Part shown: positions 8,772 through 17,144 of the stretch, piece after piece
Position numbering within the stretch: the first letter of the stretch is position 1
How the letters are laid out: each line of letters begins with the position of its first letter
Source of the DNA: Paracoccaceae bacterium
GTDB taxonomy: Bacteria > Pseudomonadota > Alphaproteobacteria > Rhodobacterales > Rhodobacteraceae
Direction of reading: 5' to 3'
DNA length: 41,944 nt
Assembly (NCBI GenBank): GCA_007118295.1
Contig: SKRW01000173.1
Coordinates: 1-41,944, forward strand
Program-made: the position numbers and the translations under genes
Notes under the pieces: model-generated
Databases searched by the model: none
Told to the model about the DNA's origin: nothing
Seen by the model: only the letters and a program-made list of their open reading frames with translations

Positions 8772-9322
8772 GTTCGGCAGGCTGGTATGCATTGCGACTG
8801 GGTATGGTAGCTATCGGGCTGCTGCTGAGCGGTTGTCAGGAAGAGTCCAGTCAACCATCGAACGCAACAAATGACACCAAGCGAGAGTCTTCGATGCCAT
8901 CAGACAACGATCCGAACGCCCCTGGCCCCGACGGCCACCCTGCAATCTTTACTGCAGTCGAGAGGGGCGACACCCGAAAAGTCACAGAGTTGATCGCGGC
9001 TGGCGCCAATATAGAAGCGCGCGGATACGCTCAGGGCACACCCTTGCTGATTGCCGCGATGGGTGAGAACTGGCCAATGGTAGAATTGTTGTTGCAGGCT
9101 GGCGCCGAGCCGCTTGCTGCCGATGAAATGGGGTTCACAGTGCCTTGGGTGGCCGCGACATCGCGCATACGGCCAGAGACCGACGATGGTCAGGCGCTCA
9201 ATCGTGTCCGCCAGATCCTGAATGATCGCGGTGTCATCGGGATTGTCGTGCAACCTCGTGACGTCGAACGCCTGCTGGCCGAAGGGCGCTGGCCACCCGA
9301 ACCAGACACAGAAGCCCCATAA
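8762..9322 (+). CDS. Ankyrin-repeat lipoprotein, putative immunity protein for the PAAR-lipase
   Basis: MSVSSAGWYALRLGMVAIGLLLSGCQEESS (lipobox LLSG|C), then ankyrin-like HPAIFTAVERGDTRKVTELIAAGANIEARGYAQGTPLLIAAMGENWPMVELLLQAGAEPLAADEMG. Overlaps the effector gene by 10 bp. Confidence 0.8.
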   Translation: MSVSSAGWYALRLGMVAIGLLLSGCQEESSQPSNATNDTKRESSMPSDNDPNAPGPDGHPAIFTAVERGDTRKVTELIAAGANIEARGYAQGTPLLIAAMGENWPMVELLLQAGAEPLAADEMGFTVPWVAATSRIRPETDDGQALNRVRQILNDRGVIGIVVQPRDVERLLAEGRWPPEPDTEAP

Positions 9323-9368
9323 GCCCGCGCCCGACCCTTTCCTTGCCAGTCATGGCCCGCGCCAGGGC

Positions 9369-9397
9369 TTGACGCAGGCCGCAACAGCCCGTAAATG
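9369..9397 (+). promoter_or_regulatory. Possible sigma-70-like promoter for rplS-rpmE
   Basis: TTGACG-N17-TAAATG; strong -35, weak -10; about 200 bp upstream of rplS. Confidence 0.3.
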
Positions 9398-9600
9398 ACC
9401 GCTGTCTGCAGCCGGAATCGGCGCGCGGACCCTTCGCCTTTGCCGATCTGAAACTTCGACAGGTCTACTGCAACGACTTAGGACACGTTTAGAAGCATGA
9501 CCTACCTCTGGCGGGCACTGCGGTGGACCCGGACGAAGACCAGAGCTCTTGGGCAGCAACACCTGCGCGGAACAACCGTGCGCATGAGAGAGGACCAGCG

Positions 9601-9981
9601 ATGAACCTTATCGCTCAGATAGAAGCCGAGCAAATCGCGGCGCTTGGCAAGGACCTTCCGGATTTCAAGGCCGGAGACACCATCCGCGTTGGCTACAAAG
9701 TTACCGAAGGCACGCGCTCGCGCGTGCAGAATTTCGAAGGCGTCTGCATCGGGCGCAAGGGCGGTTCCGGCATCGGCGCATCCTTCACCGTGCGCAAGAT
9801 TTCCTTTGGTGAGGGTGTGGAGCGTGTGTTCCCCCTCTACTCGACGAATATCGACAGCATTGCCGTGGTCCGTCGCGGCCGGGTGCGTCGCGCGAAACTT
9901 TACTATCTGCGCGACCGTCGCGGCAAATCGGCCCGGATTGCCGAGAAAACCAATTATCGTCCCTTGAACGCTTCAGCCTGA
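9601..9981 (+). CDS. rplS: 50S ribosomal protein L19
   Basis: [81 protein letters not shown]...; start moved from 9523 to ATG 9601. Confidence 0.97.
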   Translation: MNLIAQIEAEQIAALGKDLPDFKAGDTIRVGYKVTEGTRSRVQNFEGVCIGRKGGSGIGASFTVRKISFGEGVERVFPLYSTNIDSIAVVRRGRVRRAKLYYLRDRRGKSARIAEKTNYRPLNASA

Positions 9982-9992
9982 GGAGTGCCGCG

Positions 9993-10214
9993 ATGAAAGC
10001 CGAAACGCATCCTGACTACCACATGATCAACGTCAAGCTGACCGATGGCACCGTCGTTCAGATGAAATCGACCTGGGGCAAAGAGGGCGAAACGCTCTCA
10101 CTGGATATTGACCCCAGTGTTCACCCGGCATGGACCGGCGGCACCAACCGCCTGATGGATACCGGCGGGCGTGTGTCGAAGTTCAAGAACAAATACGCTG
10201 GCCTTGGCTTCTGA
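9993..10214 (+). CDS. rpmE: 50S ribosomal protein L31
   Basis: [32 protein letters not shown]...[30 protein letters not shown]. Confidence 0.97.
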   Translation: MKAETHPDYHMINVKLTDGTVVQMKSTWGKEGETLSLDIDPSVHPAWTGGTNRLMDTGGRVSKFKNKYAGLGF

Positions 10215-10235
10215 ACGATTGGCCTACCAGATATC

Positions 10236-10264
10236 AAAGGGCGCGGATTTCCGCGCCCTTTTTG
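10236..10264 (+). terminator. Rho-independent terminator after rpmE
   Basis: AAAGGGCGCGGA-TT-TCCGCGCCCTTT followed by TTG; near-perfect GC-rich stem plus T-run. Confidence 0.88.
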
Positions 10265-10359
10265 TTTGGAAACAACATCTTGCCTATTCTCCCGCAGTGC
10301 TTGTAACTGCGGCAAATGCCGCATAGATGATGCGCAGACAGATGAACCGGGGCAGGCAG

Positions 10360-11169
10360 ATGACGCATATCATCGTTGTGGGCAATGAAAAGGGCGGGTC
10401 CGGAAAGTCGACCGTCTCGATGCATGTGGCCGTGGCGTTGGCACGTCAGGGGTTGCGCGTGGGTGCGATGGATCTGGACCTGCGCCAGCTTACCTTTGGG
10501 CGCTATATCGAGAACCGGCGCGACTGGACGACCCGCAAGGGCGTAGACCTGCCTTCGCCCCAGTTCATGCCCCTGCCCGATCCGTCCCTGTTTGACCTGA
10601 CTGATGGGCCGTCTTTGCATGATGCGCGCATGACAGCCGCACTGGAGGCTTTGCAGCCCCTGTCCGATATCATCGTGATCGATTGTCCGGGTTCGCATAC
10701 GCGACTGAGCCAGTACGCCCATTCGGTAGCCGATACGCTGATAACGCCCATCAATGACAGCTTTATCGATTTCGACCTGCTGGCCCGGACGGACGCCGAA
10801 ACCGGCAAGGTTCTGTCCCCGTCAATCTATTCGGAAATGGTCTGGAAGGCACGCCAGACGCGTGCGCAATCGGGCATGCGCCCGCTGGACTGGATCGTGC
10901 TCCGCAACCGCCTTGGAACAACGGCGATGCATAACAAGCGCAAGGTGGGCGACGCGCTCGACGCGCTATCTCAGCGCATCGGATTCCGGATCGCTCCTGG
11001 TTTTAGCGAACGCGTCATCTTTCGCGAACTGTTCCCCAAAGGGCTGACCCTTCTGGACCTCGCCGATCTGGGCGGCGAGAGCATGACGCTATCGCATGTC
11101 GCCGCCCGGCAGGAATTGCGCGAACTGATTCAGACGCTGAACCTGCCCGCCCTCAGCCTGAATGCCTGA
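10360..11169 (+). CDS. mipZ: Division-plane positioning ATPase MipZ (ParA/MinD family)
   Basis: MTHIIVVGNEKGGSGKSTVSMHVAVALARQGLRVGAMDLDLRQLTFGRYIENR...; deviant Walker A and MipZ-like length. Confidence 0.9.
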   Translation: MTHIIVVGNEKGGSGKSTVSMHVAVALARQGLRVGAMDLDLRQLTFGRYIENRRDWTTRKGVDLPSPQFMPLPDPSLFDLTDGPSLHDARMTAALEALQPLSDIIVIDCPGSHTRLSQYAHSVADTLITPINDSFIDFDLLARTDAETGKVLSPSIYSEMVWKARQTRAQSGMRPLDWIVLRNRLGTTAMHNKRKVGDALDALSQRIGFRIAPGFSERVIFRELFPKGLTLLDLADLGGESMTLSHVAARQELRELIQTLNLPALSLNA

Positions 11170-11442
11170 TATGGCCACGTTGTGGTAAACGTGCTGCAAG
11201 CTCTTCCGAGATCGCGTCCAGCCTGCTGCCGAATCTGCAGTCGATCTCTTCTTTCTTGCCCAGCCCCAGAAAGTTACTCATGCCAAAACTGCTGTTTGCG
11301 GTTTCGGTCGTTGCCTGTGTTCGAAACATCTGTTGCGTTCCCTTAATACACTCGATGGTTGCACAGTAGCGCACCAAACGGGGCAGGAAAATGGCACGAA
11401 AAAGGTAAATATGCGCAAATCCGGACGTCGGAAAACCCAGCG

Positions 11443-12930
11443 CTACAATGCGATCAGGAACAGCGTGATCGCAGGAAACGCCACCAGAATCACGACACGG
11501 ATCAGGTCCGACGCGACAAAGGGCATGACCGCGCGATAGGTATCGGTGATCCGCGTCTTGGGGTCCATCGCGTTGATCACAAACAGGTTCATCCCGACCG
11601 GAGGGGTGATCAGACCCACTTCGACCACAATCAGCACCAGAATGCCAAACCAGATGGCCGTCATCTCGATATTGGCACGATCCAGTGCAAGCTGATTGAC
11701 CCGCCGCAGGCCAAGCGCCTGAATCTGGTCGCGCGTCAGTTCAGCACCGGCAGCCAGCGCGGCCTCGATACTGCGTAACATCTCTGGGGCGAGTTCCACA
11801 CCGGCCCGCAAAGCCTCGCGCGCGCGCGCCGCGTGCAGATCGGCCATGGTGACAAAGTTGAAATCCAGTTCCATCATGATCGGCCAGAAGATCGGGATGG
11901 TCAGCAGGATCATCGAAAGGCTGTCCATCACACAGCCCAGAATCAGGTAAAAGCACAGGACCAGAATCAGCACCATGATGGGGCTGAACCCGGATCCACC
12001 CACCCAGGCGGCAATGCTCTGGGGGACTTGGGTCAGGGCCAGAAAGCCGTTGTAGAAAGCAGCGCCAAAGATGATGAAGAAGATCATCGCGCTGGACCGC
12101 GCTGTGACATAGAAACTCTCGGCAAGCGTCTTGCGCGTCAATCCGCCATTGACCCAGGCAATCAGCCCGGTGCCGAACGCGCCGACAGCGGCCCCTTCGG
12201 TTGGCGTGAACCAACCCGCGTAAATGCCCCCGACGACCAGCCCGAACACCACCATTACCGGCCAGATCTTGGCCAGCGCGCGAAACCTCTCACCATAGGC
12301 AATGCGCGGGCGCGTCCCGGCGGACTCGGGGTTCACCCGCACATAGATCGCAATCACGATCATGTAACCGATCGCAGCCATGATGCCGGGAATGAAGGCT
12401 GCCAGAAACAGCTTGGCGATATTCTGCTCGGTCAGGATGGCATAGATCACCAGCACGACCGAAGGCGGGATCAGGATACCCAGCGTGCCGCCCGCCGCCA
12501 GCGTGGCCGTGGAAAACCCGCCTGCATATCCATAGCGTTTCAGTTCAGGCAGGGCCACACGGCTCATGGTGGCGGCAGTCGCCAGTGACGAGCCGCAGAT
12601 CGCACCAAACCCCGCGCTCGACCCGATCGCGGCCATGGCCACACCGCCCTTGCGGTGCCCCAGCCATCCCTCTGCCGCCTTGAACAGCGCCTGCGACATC
12701 CCCCCCAGCGTGGCGAAATGGCCCATCAACAGGAACATCGGAATGATACTCAACGAATAGCTGGCAAAGGTGGTGAAGGTCTCGGTTTCCAGCCGCGAGA
12801 GCGGGATGTTGGTGCTGCCCGTCACCAGCACCAGCCCGACCACACCGGTCAGGAACATGGCCAGGCCGATGGGTACGCGCAGGAAGATCAGCGTCAGCAG
12901 GGCCGGGAAGGACAGCAGCCCGATGGTCAT
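11443..12930 (-). CDS. dctM: TRAP transporter large permease, DctM-type, with an extra insert of about 60 aa
   Basis: MTIGLLSFPALLTLIFLRVPIGLAMFLTGVVGLVLV...AAIGSSAGFGAICGSSLATAATMSRVALPELKRYGY...FGILVLIVVEVGLITPPVGMNLFVINAM. Confidence 0.92.
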   Translation of the reverse strand: MTIGLLSFPALLTLIFLRVPIGLAMFLTGVVGLVLVTGSTNIPLSRLETETFTTFASYSLSIIPMFLLMGHFATLGGMSQALFKAAEGWLGHRKGGVAMAAIGSSAGFGAICGSSLATAATMSRVALPELKRYGYAGGFSTATLAAGGTLGILIPPSVVLVIYAILTEQNIAKLFLAAFIPGIMAAIGYMIVIAIYVRVNPESAGTRPRIAYGERFRALAKIWPVMVVFGLVVGGIYAGWFTPTEGAAVGAFGTGLIAWVNGGLTRKTLAESFYVTARSSAMIFFIIFGAAFYNGFLALTQVPQSIAAWVGGSGFSPIMVLILVLCFYLILGCVMDSLSMILLTIPIFWPIMMELDFNFVTMADLHAARAREALRAGVELAPEMLRSIEAALAAGAELTRDQIQALGLRRVNQLALDRANIEMTAIWFGILVLIVVEVGLITPPVGMNLFVINAMDPKTRITDTYRAVMPFVASDLIRVVILVAFPAITLFLIAL

Positions 12931-12935
12931 CGCGC

Positions 12936-13520
12936 TCAATGCTCTGCCTCCCCGCTTTCGCCGATGATGTCGCGATTCTGCGCTGCCTCCAGCGCGCGGA
13001 CCCCGACCATGTATAGCCCCACCAGTGCTGCAACAGCCGCCGCGCCAAAGCAGGCCGCGTAGGGCACCCAGACTGGCCATTCCAGGATATAAGTCGTCTG
13101 TCCTGTCCGCATCCGGTTCGACATGCCGATCGACAACCGCCACGCAATCAGCAACAGCGCAAGGAAAAACGCAACTTCCATGACCAGTCGCAGCCAGCGG
13201 TTTATCCGGTCGGACAGGAAGGAGGTAAAGATATCGACCCGCGCATGGCCCACCGTGATCTGACACAGGGGCAAGAAACAGAAGATGGCAAAACCCATGC
13301 CCAGTTCAGTAATCTCGAAATCTCCGAACACGCGGCCAATCCCCAGCCCCAGCAGCCACCCGGCCAGTGCCGGTGCCACTGATTGCACTGCGTCAGAGCC
13401 CAGCGCGGCGGCGATGTGCCGTCCGGTGATGGACAAGCAGGTCATGAGGATCAGCGCTGAAAGCACGACACCGCCCAGCATCGCCAGCGCGCGCGACAGT
13501 GTCATCATCACTGCGTGCAT
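12936..13520 (-). CDS. dctQ: TRAP transporter small permease, DctQ-type
   Basis: MHAVMMTLSRALAMLGGVVLSALILMTCLSITGRHIAAALGSDAVQ...; hydrophobic 4-TM protein between dctP and dctM; ORF-track start 13583 lies inside a hairpin. Confidence 0.85.
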   Translation of the reverse strand: MHAVMMTLSRALAMLGGVVLSALILMTCLSITGRHIAAALGSDAVQSVAPALAGWLLGLGIGRVFGDFEITELGMGFAIFCFLPLCQITVGHARVDIFTSFLSDRINRWLRLVMEVAFFLALLLIAWRLSIGMSNRMRTGQTTYILEWPVWVPYAACFGAAAVAALVGLYMVGVRALEAAQNRDIIGESGEAEH

Positions 13521-13569
13521 GTTCCTGCCCCCTGCCCCGTATCCATGCGCTGCCGCTTCTTCATGCAAA

Positions 13570-13594
13570 GCGGCCTCTCGCACAGAGAGGCCGC
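13570..13594 (-). terminator. Intercistronic hairpin between dctP and dctQ (attenuator or RNA-stability element)
   Basis: Perfect 10-bp arms GCGGCCTCTC / GAGAGGCCGC with 5-nt loop; short TTT on the minus-strand 3' side. Confidence 0.6.
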
Positions 13595-13613
13595 GATTGC
13601 CATAGTTTCTACC

Positions 13614-14651
13614 TTAGTTCGCGGCTTCGTATTCCGCCATCAGTTCGCGCGCGCGGTCGATCAGGGCCTGACCATCCTTGCCGCGCCCGTCCATATCCGC
13701 GATCCAGCGGGCATAGATGGGTTCTGCCAATGTGCGCCATTCCTCGACCTCGGCAGCCGGGATGGTGATGATGTTATTGCCCATTTCCTCGGCAATCTCG
13801 CGGCCCGGCGCGTCATAGGCCTGCTGGGTCGTGCCTGCGAAGACCGAGAATTCAAGCCCCGAGTTCTGATCGATCACGGCTTTCAGATCATCGGGCAGCG
13901 CATCATAGGTCGGCTGATGCATGGCCAGAACAAAGGTCACCGTATAGATCATGTCGCCTTCAAACTCAGTATGGTTCTCGACCAGTTCAGGGATGCGCAG
14001 CGACGGCGTCACCTCCCACGGCATGACCGCCCCATTGATAACCCCGCGCGACAGCGATTCGGGCACTTGTGCAATTGGCATGCCCACGGGCGTGGCGCCC
14101 AGCGCCTCCAGCAGTTGAACCGTCAGCCGCGATGGGCCACGCAACTGCATACCGCGCAGATCCGACGGTTGCGCTACAGGGTCTTCGGTATGGATCACGC
14201 CCGGGCCATGCACCCAGGTTCCGATCATCTTCACATCCCCGAATTCTTCCTGCATCGATTCCTCGAACATATGCCAATAGGCATAAGAGGCCGCACTCGC
14301 ATCGCTGACCATGAAGGGCAGTTCGAAGACTTCGGTGGTCGGGAAGCGTCCGGGTGTCAGGCCCACGACGGTCCAGATCACATCGGCTGTGCCGGACACG
14401 GCCTGATCGTACAATTCGCCGGGTGTGCCGCCCAGTTGCATCGACGGAAAGCGGTCAACCTTGATGCGCCCGTCGCTGTCGGCCTCGACGTTGTCCGCCC
14501 AGACATCCAGAATATGTACCGGCACATTGGCCTGCGCGGCCAGAAAGTGATGCAGCGTCAGTGTGACGTCCTGCGCGAGCGTGGCCTGCGCACTGAACCC
14601 AAGCGCCAGCGCAGCCCCTCCCATCAGCCCCAGAACAGGTCTGCGTTTCAT
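13614..14651 (-). CDS. dctP: TRAP transporter periplasmic solute-binding protein, DctP-type
   Basis: MKRRPVLGLMGGAALALGFSAQATLAQDVTLTLHHFLAAQANVPVHILDVWADNVEADSDGRIKVDRFPSMQLGGTPGELYDQAVSGTADVIW...; signal peptide; GGGAGGAG RBS upstream. Confidence 0.92.
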   Translation of the reverse strand: MKRRPVLGLMGGAALALGFSAQATLAQDVTLTLHHFLAAQANVPVHILDVWADNVEADSDGRIKVDRFPSMQLGGTPGELYDQAVSGTADVIWTVVGLTPGRFPTTEVFELPFMVSDASAASYAYWHMFEESMQEEFGDVKMIGTWVHGPGVIHTEDPVAQPSDLRGMQLRGPSRLTVQLLEALGATPVGMPIAQVPESLSRGVINGAVMPWEVTPSLRIPELVENHTEFEGDMIYTVTFVLAMHQPTYDALPDDLKAVIDQNSGLEFSVFAGTTQQAYDAPGREIAEEMGNNIITIPAAEVEEWRTLAEPIYARWIADMDGRGKDGQALIDRARELMAEYEAAN

Positions 14652-14868
14652 GTGGTACTCCTCCCATCCATAACGTTGCAAACGCAACAATCCTAGTGAA
14701 AGCACAAGTTCCGGGACCACGCCACTGTTTTTTCGACCGTACGGTTGATTTTGCGCTAAAACAGGCTTTGACTCTGTCAGGCTCTGCCTTTGCTCCACGA
14801 CCCCAGCGCCTGGCACAGCCAGATTGGCCCGTGTTACCAATGAAAAGCAAGATTTGTTTCCGGGGTGC

Positions 14869-14886
14869 GGTTGCGTGATCGCAACC
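14869..14886. promoter_or_regulatory. Inverted repeat GGTTGCG-TGAT-CGCAACC upstream of paaX
   Basis: Perfect 7-bp arms with 4-nt spacer, about 50 nt upstream of ATG 14935. Confidence 0.4.
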
Positions 14887-14934
14887 ATATGGGCAATCTG
14901 CAAAAAGACAGCATTTGTTTCAATCGGCATCCGG

Positions 14935-15801
14935 ATGAACAGTTTCGCCTTTGACGGGATATCCATGACGACCCCGCTGCGCGCGGGCAGCTTTATCGTT
15001 ACCCTTCTGGGTGATATTGTCGCACCGCGCGGGGGCGAGGTCTGGATGGGCGATATCATCACCTTCTGCGCCCCATTCGGGCTGAGCGAGACACTGATCC
15101 GCACGGCAATGTCACGGCTGATGGCCGCAGGACAGGTTCAGGGCCTGCGTCAGGGACGCCGTAGCTATTATGCGCTGACACAGGCCGCCCAAGAGGAATA
15201 CGCGATAGCCGCGCGCGTGATCTATTCGCAAGACGACAACCGGACATGGCGCTTTCTGTGTTTTCCCGACGGACAGGCCGCGGCGCATGTTGCGGCGCAG
15301 CAAGACCCCGGCCTGATCGCGCTGTCCGACATGCTGGCCCTTGGCCCCGCGCGCGGCGACCTTCCGCCACAGGCCGTTGCCATGACAGCACAAGCCGAGG
15401 GCAGCCCCGAGTGCCTGAAGGCAATGGGCGCGCAGTTTTGGCCACTGGCAGAACTGGCGGCTGATTATGACGGTTTTCTGGTCTTTGCCGGGCAACTGGA
15501 CAGCCTGTCACCACTGACGGCACCCGATGCACTGGGCCTGCGCGTGCTGCTTGTCCATGCCTTTCGTCGCATTGCTCTGCGCGACCCGAGGCTGCCATCC
15601 ACGGCCTTGCCGGCCGCGTGGGCAGGCCACAGGGCACAGGCAGAATTCGCCCGGATATACCTGAACCTCAGCAAGACGGCTGATTCGCATGTGGCTGCGC
15701 AATTCGCGTCAGCGTCGGGTCCGTTGCCCCGCAGCACGCCGGAAACAAGGGCAAGACGCACCAGCCTGGAGGCGATCGCGCGCCGGGTAACCAGAGCGTG
15801 A
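14935..15801 (+). CDS. paaX: PaaX-family transcriptional regulator
   Basis: MTTPLRAGSFIVTLLGDIVAPRGGEVWMGDIITFCAPFGLSETLIRTAMSRLMAAGQVQGLRQGRRSYYALTQAAQEEYAIAARVIY...; start may be 14935 or 14965; adjacent to paa operon. Confidence 0.88.
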   Translation: MNSFAFDGISMTTPLRAGSFIVTLLGDIVAPRGGEVWMGDIITFCAPFGLSETLIRTAMSRLMAAGQVQGLRQGRRSYYALTQAAQEEYAIAARVIYSQDDNRTWRFLCFPDGQAAAHVAAQQDPGLIALSDMLALGPARGDLPPQAVAMTAQAEGSPECLKAMGAQFWPLAELAADYDGFLVFAGQLDSLSPLTAPDALGLRVLLVHAFRRIALRDPRLPSTALPAAWAGHRAQAEFARIYLNLSKTADSHVAAQFASASGPLPRSTPETRARRTSLEAIARRVTRA

Positions 15802-15812
15802 AGGCGCCAAAG

Positions 15813-15863
15813 CAAAAGCGTCACATGAATTGCATATTTTTTCTTTTCTGCGTGACGCTTTTG
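15813..15863. promoter_or_regulatory. Long-spaced perfect inverted repeat CAAAAGCGTCAC-N27-GTGACGCTTTTG, candidate PaaX operator
   Basis: 12-bp perfect arms at 15813-15824 and 15852-15863; 27-nt AT-rich spacer; between paaX stop and the paa operon. Confidence 0.65.
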
Positions 15864-15921
15864 GGATACACATATGGAACTGGTTTCGCATGGCGAGATC
15901 ACTGCTTTGGGAGGAGCTTCA

Positions 15922-17127
15922 TTGCCGGACGCATTTATCTGTGACGCACAGCGCACGCCGGTCGGTCGCTATGGCGGCGCGTTATCATCGGTCCGGGCAG
16001 ACGATCTGGCCGCCATTCCGTTGCGTGCGCTGATGGCGCGTCAGCCGGGTCTGGACTGGGCGCTCGTCGAGGATGTGATCTATGGCTGCGCCAATCAGGC
16101 GGGTGAGGATAACCGCAATGTCGCGCGAATGGCGGCCCTGCTGGCGGGATTGCCTGTCGATGTGCCCGGTATCACGGTGAACCGGCTCTGCGCGTCGGGG
16201 CTGGATGCGGTGGGCATGGCGGCGCGGGCAATCCGCGCAGGCGATTGCGGGCTGATGGTTGCAGGCGGCGTCGAAAGCATGAGCCGCGCGCCCTTTGTCA
16301 TGCCCAAGGCGGAAACTGCCTTTTCCCGCACCAACAGTGTCTATGACACGACGATTGGCTGGCGCTTCGTCAATCCGGCGATGAAGGCGCAATACGGCAT
16401 CGATTCCATGCCCCAGACCGCAGATAACGTGGCTGCCGACTGGAAAGTGTCGCGCGCAGATCAGGACGCGTTTGCGCTGCGCTCGCAGCAGCGCTGGGCG
16501 GCGGCGCAGGCGGCGGGTCGGTTTGCCGACGAGATTTGCGCCGTGACAATTCCACGCCGCAAGGGCGAGTCGCTGGTGGTGGACAGCGACGAACACCCCC
16601 GCCCCGACACAACCCCAGACGCGCTTGCAAAGCTGCGTGGCATAAACGGGCCGGATCTGAGCGTGACAGCGGGCAATGCCAGTGGCGTGAATGATGGGGC
16701 GGCGGCATTGCTGCTCGCGTCCGAACAGATGGCACAGGCGCAGGGACTGACACCGCGCGCCCGCGTCGTGGCCAGTGCAAGTGCCGGGGTCGCACCGCGC
16801 GTGATGGGCATTGGCCCGGTTCCGGCTGTCCGCAAGGTGCTGGCTCTGGCGGGTCTGAGCATCACGGATATTGACGTGATAGAGTTGAACGAGGCGTTTG
16901 CGGCGCAGGCGCTGGCATCGCTGCGCGAATTGGGCTTGCCCGATGACGCCGCGCACGTGAACCCCAATGGCGGCGCGATTGCGCTGGGGCACCCGCTTGG
17001 GGCCTCGGGTGCGCGGATGGTGGCAACCGCGCTGTGGGAATTGCAGCGCCGGGGCGGGCGATATGCCTTGTGCACCATGTGCGTGGGCGTTGGGCAGGGC
17101 GCAGCCCTGATACTGGAACGGGTCTGA
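15922..17127 (+). CDS. paaJ: 3-oxoadipyl-CoA thiolase / acetyl-CoA acyltransferase (PaaJ/PcaF-type)
   Basis: [20 protein letters not shown]..., thiolase motifs [49 protein letters not shown] start at 15922 preceded by GGGAGGAG; alternative in-frame ATG 15874. Confidence 0.88.
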   Translation: MPDAFICDAQRTPVGRYGGALSSVRADDLAAIPLRALMARQPGLDWALVEDVIYGCANQAGEDNRNVARMAALLAGLPVDVPGITVNRLCASGLDAVGMAARAIRAGDCGLMVAGGVESMSRAPFVMPKAETAFSRTNSVYDTTIGWRFVNPAMKAQYGIDSMPQTADNVAADWKVSRADQDAFALRSQQRWAAAQAAGRFADEICAVTIPRRKGESLVVDSDEHPRPDTTPDALAKLRGINGPDLSVTAGNASGVNDGAAALLLASEQMAQAQGLTPRARVVASASAGVAPRVMGIGPVPAVRKVLALAGLSITDIDVIELNEAFAAQALASLRELGLPDDAAHVNPNGGAIALGHPLGASGARMVATALWELQRRGGRYALCTMCVGVGQGAALILERV

Positions 17128-17144
17128 ACACAGGAGGTCTGGCA

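Noticed and set aside
11176-11193. CACGTT-N6-AACGTG hairpin downstream of mipZ
   Set aside because: Short arms, no T-tract; too weak to call a terminator.
11153-11377. 74-aa minus-strand ORF after mipZ (includes MSNFLGLGKKEEIDCRFGSRLDAISEELAARLPQRG)
   Set aside because: Could be a small gene, but it overlaps mipZ, has no clear RBS and no recognised family; not supportable without homologues.
13515-14696. 393-aa plus-strand ORF antisense to dctP
   Set aside because: His/Arg/Gln-rich shadow translation; minus strand encodes a clear DctP with signal peptide.
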